DNA from: CAINEC01 sp046052065 | GTDB lineage: Bacteria; Bacteroidota; Bacteroidia; AKYH767-A; OLB10 | Direction of reading: 5' to 3' | Assembly: GCA_046052065.1 (NCBI GenBank) | Contig: JBJOND010000006.1 | Coordinates: forward strand, 1-53,313 | Length of the DNA: 53,313 nucleotides | Shown: piece after piece, positions 32,835 to 40,812 of the stretch | Position numbering within the stretch: the first letter of the stretch is position 1 | Layout: the number at the start of each line of letters is the position of its first letter | The notes under the pieces: model-generated | The model's input: only the letters and a program-made list of their open reading frames with translations | Told to the model about the DNA's origin: nothing | The model's database searches: none | Position numbers and translations under genes: made by a program

Positions 32835-33848
32835 TTGGAATACGTTAGTCCCTTACCGATAGTATTAGTTGTTGATGATGCCGTAGAAAATCTACAAGTA
32901 TTGTCAGGTTTATTGAAGGATAAATATCGCATTAAGATTGCGAAGAACGGAGAGAAAGCGTTAGAGCTTGCCAATGCATCAGAGAAACCGAACTTAATTT
33001 TGTTAGATGTTGTGATGCCTGGCATGTCGGGATTTGAAGTCTGTGCACAGTTAAAGTCTGATGAGTCTACGAAAAATATACCTGTTATTTTTATTACTGC
33101 ATTAAACGAGGCTACTGACGAAACAAAAGGGTTCTCGGTAGGTGGCGCTGATTTTATTGCAAAGCCTTTTCATCCGGAAGTGGTACTCGCGCGTATTCAA
33201 ACGCATATCGAACTACAAGCAGCAAAACAGAAGTCGGATACACTCTTAAAAGTGTTGTTGCCTGAGAATGTAGTCAACGATTTAATTAATAAGGGTAAGC
33301 ATATCCCCGAAATTCATAATAACGTAAGTATTTTGTTTTTCGATTTTGTTGGATTTACCAATATGACAACGCAAATGAATCCTCAGGTGTTAATCGAGGA
33401 GTTATCGGGTATATTTACCGACTTTGATGAAATCTGTTCAAAGCATCATGCTACTCGTATCAAAACAATTGGTGATGCTTATATGGCAACAACAGGTTTA
33501 GGGACTGATGATAAAAACCATTCGGTGAATCTGGTGAATACAGCAATTGATTTTATCAACTATTTAAATAATCGTAATCAAACAGCGGAATTTAAATGGC
33601 AATGCCGAATAGGAATTCATTCTGGCAGTGTTATCGCGGGGATCATTGGCAAGAATCGTTTTGCCTATGATATTTTAGGAGATGACGTAAACATTGCAGC
33701 CAAAGTAGAAAGTGCAGGTGTTCCAATGAAAGTTACCATCACAGAAGCAACTAAACAGCTCTGTGCGAATGAATTTGTTTCAGAAAGTATTGGAAAGGTA
33801 ATGTTGAAGCGTCGTGGCGAAATGGAGTTGTTTGTCGTTACGCCTTAA
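32835..33848 (+). CDS. Response regulator with class III nucleotide cyclase domain
   Basis: A 337-aa soluble protein: a receiver domain (1-125, phosphorylatable Asp58 in LLLDVVMPG), a linker helix (126-160) and a class III adenylate/guanylate cyclase domain (163-337). Metal-binding Asp170 and Asp214, the adenine-recognising Lys210 and Asp279 (DILG), and Asn286 are present, favouring ATP as substrate. The transition-state arginine normally found four residues after the Asn is Lys290 (VNIAAKVES), so activity could be lowered. The start is TTG at 32835: no ATG or GTG fits between the preceding kinase stop and the receiver domain. It overlaps the convergent DUF3050 gene by 11 bp. By inference the kinase upstream controls cAMP output. 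Confidence 0.9.
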   Translation: MEYVSPLPIVLVVDDAVENLQVLSGLLKDKYRIKIAKNGEKALELANASEKPNLILLDVVMPGMSGFEVCAQLKSDESTKNIPVIFITALNEATDETKGFSVGGADFIAKPFHPEVVLARIQTHIELQAAKQKSDTLLKVLLPENVVNDLINKGKHIPEIHNNVSILFFDFVGFTNMTTQMNPQVLIEELSGIFTDFDEICSKHHATRIKTIGDAYMATTGLGTDDKNHSVNLVNTAIDFINYLNNRNQTAEFKWQCRIGIHSGSVIAGIIGKNRFAYDILGDDVNIAAKVESAGVPMKVTITEATKQLCANEFVSESIGKVMLKRRGEMELFVVTP

Positions 33849-34620
33849 CCGTTACATTGATTTTTTCCTGAACTGAATCCCAAAGTAATTTTCTTGATTG
33901 TAATGCAGCAATGGTAGCTTCGGTTGCTTCCTTCCATTTTTGTTCATCGTCACCGCAAAGCTCTTCTGTCATTTCTAATGCTAAATGAGAATGATGTCCG
34001 CCATCAACTTCTATATGACGCTCGATGTAATAATGCAACGTCTCAAGCTGATCAGGGAACTGTGCTTTTAATGTTTTGATGATTTCTATAAACATATCTG
34101 GAATCAAATCTTCACGCCCGAAAGTAAATACCGCTGCAACAACATGTAGTTTATTGGTGTGAATAAATTCAAACGTTTGATTTAAAAAATGATTCGGTCC
34201 ATCAGGTAAACTAGATGCAGCAATTGCTTCTTCAATTGTTTTCCCTGATTGAAGGTGGTGAATTAAATGGGAGATAGTTTTTGTATCGCAACCAATTTCA
34301 TTCATGGCGCGCAAGTATAATTCAAAATGACTGATTCTGTTGCCATGCTGATCTACATCACTTTCTTCGCCAGTTACAATTTCATTAATTAAAAAGCGAG
34401 TATTAGCACTTCCTACTGGCATCCAGGGCAAGGTAGTGCAGGTTAAGTTTATTTGTAAATATTTTAACAGCGACATAAAATCCCATACCGCAAAAACATG
34501 ATGCTCCATGAAGGACTCAATATCTGAAATCGTGTCGATGGACGAATATAATGGATGGCTAATTAATGCTTCTCGATACGGGGCAATGGCAGATTGTAAT
34601 TTTTCAGTATTTGGATTCAT
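33838..34620 (-). CDS. DUF3050 family protein (heme-oxygenase-like fold)
   Basis: A 260-aa, mostly helical, soluble protein matching DUF3050 over its length. Candidate metal ligands characteristic of heme-oxygenase-like di-iron proteins are visible: EHHVFAVWDFM (His40-His41) and ERHIEVDGGHHSH (residues 200-212, with His202, Glu204, Asp206 and His209-210). Members of the wider superfamily are iron-dependent oxidases or biosynthetic enzymes, but the substrate of DUF3050 proteins is unknown. The gene ends inside the last codons of the cyclase gene (11-bp convergent overlap). A -7 box lies about 54 bases upstream of its start. Confidence 0.85.
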   Translation of the reverse strand: MNPNTEKLQSAIAPYREALISHPLYSSIDTISDIESFMEHHVFAVWDFMSLLKYLQINLTCTTLPWMPVGSANTRFLINEIVTGEESDVDQHGNRISHFELYLRAMNEIGCDTKTISHLIHHLQSGKTIEEAIAASSLPDGPNHFLNQTFEFIHTNKLHVVAAVFTFGREDLIPDMFIEIIKTLKAQFPDQLETLHYYIERHIEVDGGHHSHLALEMTEELCGDDEQKWKEATEATIAALQSRKLLWDSVQEKINVTVKA

Positions 34621-34659
34621 ATCGCTTAAACAACAGGGGAAGTAATTCAGTTTTGGTAA

Positions 34660-34680
34660 TTATTAAATTTCTGCAAAAAT
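34660..34680. repeat. 21-bp direct repeat, copy 1
   Basis: Identical to 35803-35823 (begins TTATTAAATTTCTGC). Flanking bases (TTCA-TTTTG before and AAC after) are also similar. The two copies bracket the T9SS cargo gene. Copy 1 lies in the upstream region of the DUF3050 gene. Confidence 0.7.
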
Positions 34681-34681
34681 A
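34674..34681 (-). promoter_or_regulatory. -7 promoter box TATTTTTG for the DUF3050 gene
   Basis: Minus strand reads TATTTTTG (TAnnTTTG), 53 bases before the ATG at 34620. Most of the box belongs to the 21-bp direct repeat; at the second copy the neighbouring base is C, which destroys the consensus there. Confidence 0.45.
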
Positions 34682-34699
34682 ACTGAATCCAACTTTTAA

Positions 34700-35692
34700 T
34701 CACTCTTTAAAAAACTTCTTACTAATAATTTCATTCGCTGAAACAAACTGAATAATATACATATTAGAAGGTAAAGAAGTAATATCAATATTTAAGGAAT
34801 TTGCAGAATTGGGCTTGAAATTTTGGTTTAGCAATACTTTACCTTGAACATCAATTATTCGATATTGTGAAAATTGCGAACTTATTCCTTTAATTGTGAT
34901 GGAACTTGTTGCTGGATTTGGGAAAAAAGTTATTGTATTTAGATTTAACTGATTTTCCTTTATTCCCGTCCATGTTGCGGCATACAATGAATCAGTAGAT
35001 AAACATACATCATCAATGAAATAATAAGCAGCAGCATATTGATAGGTTAAACTATCATTATCCAAATTCATGGTATCTGTATGTGCATCATCAAAGAAAT
35101 TACCAATCATTAATTTTGAGAAACTACCGTTCGAAATAAAAGAACCACTTATTTTAACCCATTGTGCTGTATCAATGTGATAAGTCGTGTCATAATAGTC
35201 TGCTATGTTGTTTATTGGCACAGGATTTAATGGAGTGTAGTTTGAATTTGTAAGCTTTACTCCAATACGATTAGTAGCTAATTGGCATACCCACGGATAC
35301 TTACTATATGCTTGATTAATGAACATAGAAAAGTAATAAGTATTGCCAGATATTGTATTTTGAATTAAATTTATTCCAGCTATTTCTCTATTTACTCCCT
35401 GCGAAGCTAGTTGAGTTGCATAAGTTGCAATTCCAATCATTTTATTTCCACTATGCGGAAATTGATAAGATGGACCTGTATTGGGGACAATATCAATTTG
35501 ACTACAATCTGTCCAATAGTCTGGCGAATATTTACAAGAATACCAATTCTCACATTGACTAATTCCTCCAACTCCAGTATAGAGGCACATTAGAGTGTCT
35601 TCAAAACTAGGATTAGACACTAGGTTTAACTGTGCTTTGCATTTTCCACTTAGTGCTATTATCGCAATAAAAATTAAAAATTTAAATTTCAT
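34700..35692 (-). CDS. Secreted protein with T9SS type A sorting domain
   Basis: A 330-aa exported protein: signal peptide (about residues 1-20, ending GKCKA), then a N-terminal domain starting with LNLVSNPSFED and containing SPDYWTDCSQ, a common Bacteroidota cell-surface pattern with a jelly-roll-like look. The C-terminus is a clear type A T9SS sorting domain: FFPNPATSSITIKG, YRIIDVQGKVLLNQ, ITSLPSNMYIIQF and final KKFFKE. Several cysteines are spread in the N-terminal half. Ligand or enzyme activity not visible. The gene is bracketed by 21-bp direct repeats and is lower in GC than its neighbours, which may reflect separate acquisition. Confidence 0.82.
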   Translation of the reverse strand: MKFKFLIFIAIIALSGKCKAQLNLVSNPSFEDTLMCLYTGVGGISQCENWYSCKYSPDYWTDCSQIDIVPNTGPSYQFPHSGNKMIGIATYATQLASQGVNREIAGINLIQNTISGNTYYFSMFINQAYSKYPWVCQLATNRIGVKLTNSNYTPLNPVPINNIADYYDTTYHIDTAQWVKISGSFISNGSFSKLMIGNFFDDAHTDTMNLDNDSLTYQYAAAYYFIDDVCLSTDSLYAATWTGIKENQLNLNTITFFPNPATSSITIKGISSQFSQYRIIDVQGKVLLNQNFKPNSANSLNIDITSLPSNMYIIQFVSANEIISKKFFKE

Positions 35693-35802
35693 TTATTCTT
35701 TATTACTACTTTACTTGAATAGGTTTGAGTAAATTTAACTAAAACTATTGAATAAATAATTTAACAAAGAACTAATAAGAGAAAGAAATTCAATTTTGTT
35801 TG

Positions 35803-35823
35803 TTATTAAATTTCTGCAAAAAT
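35803..35823. repeat. 21-bp direct repeat, copy 2
   Basis: Identical to 34660-34680; located 111 bases upstream of the T9SS cargo gene's start codon and 59 bases before the lipoprotein-Pmp3 gene. Confidence 0.7.
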
Positions 35824-35881
35824 CAACATTTATCATTTAATTCGCGAGTCAAAATATTTATCATTGCAAAAAAATTACATC

Positions 35882-36448
35882 ATGAAAAATAAACATATTT
35901 TATTCCTTTTACTGATTTCATTAATCAGCATTTCATCTTGTACGATGGAGAAAAGACATTATCAATCGGGTTATTACATCGATTGGAAGAATAATGTGAA
36001 AAATACTGCAGCTGAAAGAACCACTCCAACAAATATCGAGCGAATCAATGCTAAGACCATTGAAACGACTCCGTTTTCGGCTTCCACAAATGAGGATATT
36101 ATTTTAACCACTTCGACGAATTCTGACATTTCTACATTCAAAACTGAAAAAAATACGAGTGATGTAAAAGCATCTGAAAAGGCACAATCAAAACTTACTG
36201 TTAAAGACAAGATTAAAGTTGTAAAGGCAGTCAATAAAATGAAAAAGGCAACCAAGCGTAGTGATGCTGATGGTATTCCTACAGTTTTGTTATTTGTTTT
36301 AGCGGTATTATTGCCTCCTCTTGCTGTTGGTCTAGTTACTGATTGGGACCTAGAGCAAACATTAATAAGCGTCGGACTAACCTTTTTATGTTGGTTACCT
36401 GGAATCATACACGCTATCATTGTAGTGGATAGAAACCGAGGGTATTAA
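35882..36448 (+). CDS. Lipoprotein fused to a C-terminal YqaE/Pmp3 membrane domain
   Basis: A 188-aa protein. The start at 35882 gives a clean lipoprotein signal (LISLISISSC, lipidated Cys20); the upstream in-frame ATG at 35864 would spoil it. Residues 21-125 are a Ser/Thr/Lys-rich, probably unfolded linker. Residues about 130-188 are a Pmp3/YqaE (UPF0057) domain with two membrane helices, including LFVLAVLLPPLAVGLV and FLCWLPGIIHAIIVV. Stand-alone Pmp3 proteins are about 55 aa and influence membrane potential and salt tolerance in yeast and plants. A lipid anchor plus inner-membrane helices implies the protein stays in the cytoplasmic membrane. First of a short run of small envelope genes. 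Confidence 0.8.
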   Translation: MKNKHILFLLLISLISISSCTMEKRHYQSGYYIDWKNNVKNTAAERTTPTNIERINAKTIETTPFSASTNEDIILTTSTNSDISTFKTEKNTSDVKASEKAQSKLTVKDKIKVVKAVNKMKKATKRSDADGIPTVLLFVLAVLLPPLAVGLVTDWDLEQTLISVGLTFLCWLPGIIHAIIVVDRNRGY

Positions 36449-36450
36449 TC

Positions 36451-36741
36451 TTGAAGTATAAAATTCAATTGATATTGTTGCTGGTATTACCTATCATTTT
36501 GTGGGTACTACCAGCTTCTTTTTTTGATAAAGGACAGAGTTTATGTTTATCTGTTTTACTACTTGATAAAACATGCTACGGATGTGGCATTACGCGAGCA
36601 GTTCAACATTGTTTGCACGGAGAATTTTTAATCGGGTATCAGTTCAATCCATTAGTTGTAATCGTTTTGCCTTTATTAATTTATTTATGGGCCAAAATGA
36701 TAATCTTTAATTGGAAGTCACTTACAAGTTCGAAAAAATAA
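36451..36741 (+). CDS. DUF2752 membrane protein
   Basis: A 96-aa inner-membrane protein with two or three helices and the DUF2752 signature: LLDKTCYGCGITRAVQHCLHG (residues about 38-58), including the CxGCGxTRA motif, followed by a hydrophobic helix. Activity unknown; the conserved cysteines may bind metal or form a disulfide. The only available start is TTG at 36451, 2 bases after the preceding stop, so translation is probably coupled to the Pmp3-lipoprotein gene. Confidence 0.82.
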   Translation: MKYKIQLILLLVLPIILWVLPASFFDKGQSLCLSVLLLDKTCYGCGITRAVQHCLHGEFLIGYQFNPLVVIVLPLLIYLWAKMIIFNWKSLTSSKK

Positions 36742-36749
36742 TACATTTG
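36742..36749 (+). promoter_or_regulatory. -7 promoter box TACATTTG
   Basis: Full TAnnTTTG match directly after the DUF2752 stop and 18 bases before the ATG at 36768; gives the following lipoprotein gene its own start site. Confidence 0.45.
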
Positions 36750-36767
36750 AATTCACAATTGAAAATC

Positions 36768-37271
36768 ATGAAACACATCCATTTAGTCATTACATTATCC
36801 ATTCTATTTCTTGCATCGTGTACAACACAGCATGCTATTACAACCAAAACAACAGACATTTACGGTGTAGGTGTAATACAAAAACCTGTGTTAGCTGATA
36901 TGGAGGTAAAAGAAGAAAAAACTTCAGCTACCATCAATGCACGTGGAAAACGTATCAATGACGATTTAAAAAATAAGGCAGTAGCAGAAGCAGTTAAAAA
37001 ATCGAATGCTGATGTATTAGTCGAGCCACGATTTGAATCGACTATCAAAGGAAGAAAAATCACATTGACAGTAACGGGATATCCGGCAACTTATAAAAAC
37101 TTCCACACAATAAAACAGGAGGAAGTAGAGTTATTAAAAGCCGGAAAAGTACAGCAAGTAAATACGATGGATACTAATCAGATTAAATCCAAAGGAGGTA
37201 AAGTCGTTTTAGCAGTAGGTTTAGGAATTATCCTCGTTGTTTCGTTGATTATTGCGATTTTTCCAGGTTAA
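36768..37271 (+). CDS. Putative lipoprotein with C-terminal membrane helix
   Basis: A 167-aa protein. The start at 36768 yields a lipoprotein signal (SILFLASC, Cys17 of the product); an upstream in-frame ATG at 36711 overlaps the DUF2752 gene and is rejected. The middle (about 40-105) has a NKAVAEAVKKSNADVLVEPRF segment and KITLTVTGYPATYKNF, a pattern seen in small Bacteroidota lipoproteins whose domain handles an alternate-fold subunit; I do not recognise a named family. A single helix, VVLAVGLGIILVVSLIIAI, closes the protein. A double membrane attachment (lipid and helix) is predicted. Function unknown. Confidence 0.68.
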   Translation: MKHIHLVITLSILFLASCTTQHAITTKTTDIYGVGVIQKPVLADMEVKEEKTSATINARGKRINDDLKNKAVAEAVKKSNADVLVEPRFESTIKGRKITLTVTGYPATYKNFHTIKQEEVELLKAGKVQQVNTMDTNQIKSKGGKVVLAVGLGIILVVSLIIAIFPG

Positions 37272-37303
37272 TAGAGTAACTTCATATAAATTTTCTGAAA
37301 AAC

Positions 37304-38038
37304 ATGTTTAAATCAAACCTTACCTCTATTGTTTATTCTATTGCTATTATCGTTGCAGCTTTTGCTTTAGGTAATTCCATCATGAATCGTAATAAGCCTG
37401 ATAATGTAATATCAGTAACAGGACTTGGGGAAATAAATTTCACATCTGATTTAATTGTTTGGGAAGGTTCTTTCGCTCGTCAGGATATGGATATGAAAGC
37501 AGCTTCGGCAGCGCTTAATGCAGATAAAACTGCCATCGAAAAATACCTTATAACAAAAGGTCTTGATAAAAAATCATTGGTGTTTAGTTCTATCTCTGTT
37601 GAGAATTTAACTACCTACCGTTATGGTAATAATGGAGAAGTAGTAGGACAAGATTTCGCGGGATACAAACTCACTCAGTCGGTTGAAATTACCTCTTCAA
37701 AAATTGATCAGGTAGAAGAAGTGTCGCGTAATATTACAGAGTTAATTAACGAAGGCATTCAATTGAATTCCCAAGCACCTCGTTATTATTATACAAAGCT
37801 GGCCGATTTAAAACTTTCATTAGTCTCAAAAGCTACAAAGGATGCACGTGAGCGTGCTGAAAAAATTGCGGAAGAATCTGGAAGCCATATCGATAAACTA
37901 ACCACCGCTCAAATGGGAATTATTCAGATTACCGGACAAAACTCGGGCGAAGATTATTCATGGGGAGGGGCTTATAATACTTCTTCTCGCGAGAAAACGG
38001 CTTCTATAACCATGAAATTGAACTATAAACTGGACTAA
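37304..38038 (+). CDS. SIMPL domain-containing protein
   Basis: A 244-aa exported protein of the SIMPL (DUF541) family: an N-terminal hydrophobic anchor (about 8-26), then ISVTGLGEINFTSD, which matches the family's opening VTGxGxV-type strand, a long helix-rich middle (AASAALNADKTAIEKYL), and a Q-S-VEITSS strand with SQAPRYYYTKLADLKLSLVSKATKDARERAEKIAE toward the end. Family members form ring-like oligomers in the periplasm; the E. coli homologue affects oxidative stress tolerance. Activity here unknown. Ends with its own terminator before the SUF operon. Confidence 0.88.
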   Translation: MFKSNLTSIVYSIAIIVAAFALGNSIMNRNKPDNVISVTGLGEINFTSDLIVWEGSFARQDMDMKAASAALNADKTAIEKYLITKGLDKKSLVFSSISVENLTTYRYGNNGEVVGQDFAGYKLTQSVEITSSKIDQVEEVSRNITELINEGIQLNSQAPRYYYTKLADLKLSLVSKATKDARERAEKIAEESGSHIDKLTTAQMGIIQITGQNSGEDYSWGGAYNTSSREKTASITMKLNYKLD

Positions 38039-38063
38039 ACAGCTCCGTTTTTAACAATATTAG

Positions 38064-38090
38064 AAAGTCGCTCAAATGGGCGGCTTTTTT
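38064..38090 (+). terminator. Intrinsic terminator after the SIMPL gene
   Basis: AAAGTCGCTC, loop AAAT, GGGCGGCTTT and further T residues: a 10-bp stem with two G.U pairs. Confidence 0.85.
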
Positions 38091-38158
38091 CATTAATCTA
38101 CTTAATCAAACTATACGTTTTTTAGAGCGAAAATCTTTTTGACCATCTATTAACATTT

Positions 38159-38183
38159 CCTATATAGAATTGTTCTAAATAGG
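38159..38183. promoter_or_regulatory. 25-bp palindromic operator candidate in front of the SUF operon
   Basis: CCTATATAGAA, central TTG, TTCTAAATAGG: 11-bp arms with 10 of 11 positions symmetric. It ends 12 bases before the -7 box, and its central TTG is a candidate -33 element (23-base spacer), so a bound dimer would block RNA polymerase. Likely site of an iron, Fe-S or oxidative-stress regulator; I do not recognise the motif as Fur, PerR or IscR type. Confidence 0.6.
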
Positions 38184-38195
38184 AATTTTTCATCG

Positions 38196-38203
38196 TATCT
38201 TTG
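38196..38203 (+). promoter_or_regulatory. -7 promoter box TATCTTTG of the SUF operon
   Basis: Perfect TAnnTTTG, 19 bases before the first SUF ATG at 38223; expected start site near 38209. Confidence 0.65.
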
Positions 38204-38222
38204 CCATCAAATTGTTAATAAC

Positions 38223-38549
38223 ATGATTACCGTAACAGAAAAAGCCATCGAAAAAGCGCGCGATTTAATCAAGGAAGAGAATCGCCCAGCTGACTCATTT
38301 ATCCGCGTAGGAGTAGAAGGTGGTGGATGCTCAGGTCTTTCTTATAAGCTTGAATTTGATAGTGTTATCAAAGATGGCGATAAGATTTTTGAAGATAAAG
38401 GGATGAAAATCGTATGTGATAAGAAGAGCTTTTTATACCTCGTAGGTACTCAACTCGACTTCTCCGACGGCCTTAACGGGAAAGGTTTTGAATTCCATAA
38501 TCCAAACGCAACTCGCACCTGTGGATGTGGCGAATCGTTCGCTGTTTAA
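38223..38549 (+). CDS. Iron-sulfur cluster assembly A-type carrier (HesB/IscA/SufA)
   Basis: A 108-aa A-type carrier that receives Fe-S clusters from the SufBCD scaffold and hands them to apoproteins. The three conserved cysteines are present: Cys36 in GGGCSGLSY, and Cys100 and Cys102 in the C-terminal TCGCGESF. First gene of the SUF operon, 21 bases before sufB, which fits a SufA role. No HesB-specific extension. Confidence 0.93.
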   Translation: MITVTEKAIEKARDLIKEENRPADSFIRVGVEGGGCSGLSYKLEFDSVIKDGDKIFEDKGMKIVCDKKSFLYLVGTQLDFSDGLNGKGFEFHNPNATRTCGCGESFAV

Positions 38550-38570
38550 TTATTTTAAAAGATTTAATTC

Positions 38571-40016
38571 ATGTCAGACGACTTAAAAATATTAGACGAT
38601 GTTGCTAACTCCGAGTATAAATGGGGGTTTGTAAGTAATATCGAAAGTGATAATGCTCCTAAAGGACTTAACGAGGATATCGTTCGTTTCATCTCTGCAA
38701 AAAAGAATGAACCAGAATGGTTACTTGAATACCGACTAAAGGCATTCCGCCATTGGCAAACCATGACAGAGCCAGTATGGCCAAATGTTACCTATCCGAA
38801 AGTTGATTTTCAAGACATCATTTATTATTCTGCACCAAAACCAAAAGTGCAGCTAGATAGTCTTGATGACTTAGATCCGGAAATTAAAGCAACGTTTGAT
38901 AAACTTGGAATTTCACTCGAAGAACAAAAGCGTTTAGCGAATGTGGCTGTTGATGCAGTTATCGATTCGGTTTCTGTAAAAACAACTTTTCGTGAAGCAC
39001 TTTTAGAGAAAGGAATTATTTTCTCTTCTTTTTCAGAGGCAGTTCATGAGCATCCAGAATTAGTAAAGAAATATTTAGGTAGTGTAGTGCCGTACACCGA
39101 TAATTTTTATGCGGCGTTGAATGCGGCGGTATTCAGTGATGGTTCGTTCTGCTATATCCCGAAAGGCGTTCGTTGTCCGATGGAATTAAGTACGTATTTC
39201 CGTATTAACTCTGCTGGAACAGGTCAGTTTGAAAGAACATTAATTATTGCCGACGAAGGTGCTTATGTGAGTTATCTTGAAGGTTGTACTGCTCCTATGC
39301 GCGACGAAAATCAGTTGCATGCAGCAGTAGTTGAAATTGTTTCGCATGCGGAAGCGCAAGTGAAATATTCAACGGTGCAGAACTGGTATCCGGGAGATAA
39401 AGAAGGAAAGGGTGGTATTTTTAATTTTGTTACCAAGCGTGGAATTTGTTTAGGAAATAAATCAAAAATTTCATGGACGCAAGTAGAAACAGGTTCTGCT
39501 GTAACATGGAAATATCCATCGGTAATTTTAAAAGGAGATAATTCTGTTGGAGAATTTTACTCTGTTGCAGTAACGAATAATATGCAACAAGCGGATACTG
39601 GTACTAAGATGATTCATATCGGAAAAAATACCAGCAGTACAATTATCTCGAAAGGAATTAGTGGAGGAAGAAGTCATAATAGTTACAGAGGTTTAGTGAA
39701 GATTAATAAGAGTGCTGATAACGCAAGAAATTTTTCGCAATGCGATTCATTATTACTCGGCGATCAATGCGGTGCTCATACATTCCCTTATTTAGAAGTC
39801 AGTAATAAGTCGGCGAAAGTAGAACACGAAGCAACGACATCTAAAGTTGGAGAAGATCAAATATTTTATTGCAATCAACGTGGTATCTCTACTGAAGATG
39901 CAGTAGGATTAATTGTGAATGGCTATTGCAAAGAAGTATTTAATCAGTTGCCAATGGAGTTTGCTGTAGAAGCACAAAAATTATTAGCCATCTCATTAGA
40001 AGGTTCTGTAGGATAA
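38571..40016 (+). CDS. sufB: Fe-S cluster assembly protein SufB
   Basis: Scaffold subunit of the SufBC2D complex on which new Fe-S clusters are built. The 481-aa product has the SufB beta-helix core with FSDGSFCYIPKGVRCPMELSTYFRIN, the LEGCTAP motif, ISWTQVETGSAVTWKYPSVIL, and the C-terminal RGISTEDAVGLIVNGYCKEVF. The cysteine in EGCTAP corresponds to a conserved sulfur-path residue. Usual length. Followed by sufC after 27 bases. Confidence 0.97.
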   Translation: MSDDLKILDDVANSEYKWGFVSNIESDNAPKGLNEDIVRFISAKKNEPEWLLEYRLKAFRHWQTMTEPVWPNVTYPKVDFQDIIYYSAPKPKVQLDSLDDLDPEIKATFDKLGISLEEQKRLANVAVDAVIDSVSVKTTFREALLEKGIIFSSFSEAVHEHPELVKKYLGSVVPYTDNFYAALNAAVFSDGSFCYIPKGVRCPMELSTYFRINSAGTGQFERTLIIADEGAYVSYLEGCTAPMRDENQLHAAVVEIVSHAEAQVKYSTVQNWYPGDKEGKGGIFNFVTKRGICLGNKSKISWTQVETGSAVTWKYPSVILKGDNSVGEFYSVAVTNNMQQADTGTKMIHIGKNTSSTIISKGISGGRSHNSYRGLVKINKSADNARNFSQCDSLLLGDQCGAHTFPYLEVSNKSAKVEHEATTSKVGEDQIFYCNQRGISTEDAVGLIVNGYCKEVFNQLPMEFAVEAQKLLAISLEGSVG

Positions 40017-40043
40017 AAATTAAAAACGAAATTCAAAAAAGAA

Positions 40044-40808
40044 ATGTTAACTATAAAAGATTTAAAAGCTTCCGTTGAAGAAAAACAAATTTTAAACGGA
40101 CTTAATTTCGAAGTGAAACCAGGTGAAGTGCATGCAATCATGGGTCCTAATGGCTCAGGTAAAAGTACGCTAGCAAGTGTGCTTGCAGGAAGAGAAGAAT
40201 ATGAAGTGACAGGAGGAGAAGTATTATTCAACGGAGAAGATTTATTAGACATGAGTCCTGAAGATCGCGCACGCGCAGGCGTCTTTTTAGCTTTTCAATA
40301 TCCAGTTGAAATTCCAGGAGTGAGTAATGCGAACTTTTTGAAGACAGCTGTGAACGAAGTGCGTAAATCGAAAGGTTTAGAAGCATTAGACTCCAAACAG
40401 TTTTTAAAATTGATGCAAGAGAAAATGAAATTAGTGGAGATGGATAAAACGATGACGCAGCGTTCGGTGAATGAAGGCTTCAGTGGTGGAGAGAAAAAGC
40501 GTAATGAGATTTTTCAAATGGCGATGTTAGAACCATCGTTAGCTATTTTAGATGAAACAGATTCTGGTTTAGATATCGATGCCTTACGAATTGTTGCGAA
40601 TGGTGTGAATGCATTGCGCGATGGAAATCGTTCGTTTATTGTGATTACGCATTACCAACGTTTGTTAGATTATATCGTTCCGGATTTTGTTCATGTATTG
40701 TACAAAGGAAGAATTGTTAAGTCGGGAACAAAAGACTTAGCACTTGAATTAGAAGAAAAAGGCTACGATTGGATTAAAGAAGAAGTAGACGCAACTTTAA
40801 ACGCGTAA
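40044..40808 (+). CDS. sufC: Fe-S cluster assembly ATPase SufC
   Basis: ABC-type ATPase that drives conformational change of the SufBC2D scaffold; not a transporter. The 254-aa product has Walker A GPNGSGKST (34-42), a Q-loop in LAFQYP, the ABC signature FSGGEKKRNEI, Walker B LAILDETDSGLDID and the H-motif VITHYQ. The SufC-specific Glu-rich loop and the ETDSGLDID variant separate it from transport ATPases. sufD starts 4 bases later. Confidence 0.97.
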   Translation: MLTIKDLKASVEEKQILNGLNFEVKPGEVHAIMGPNGSGKSTLASVLAGREEYEVTGGEVLFNGEDLLDMSPEDRARAGVFLAFQYPVEIPGVSNANFLKTAVNEVRKSKGLEALDSKQFLKLMQEKMKLVEMDKTMTQRSVNEGFSGGEKKRNEIFQMAMLEPSLAILDETDSGLDIDALRIVANGVNALRDGNRSFIVITHYQRLLDYIVPDFVHVLYKGRIVKSGTKDLALELEEKGYDWIKEEVDATLNA

Positions 40809-40812
40809 TATC

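Noticed and set aside
35353..35593. Two plus-strand frames inside the T9SS cargo gene
   Set aside because: Shadows of the minus-strand coding sequence; no start context or domain.
38159..38183. Fur or IscR box
   Set aside because: Arm length, spacing and bases do not fit the Fur 19-bp or IscR type 1 and 2 layouts, so it is kept as an unassigned operator.
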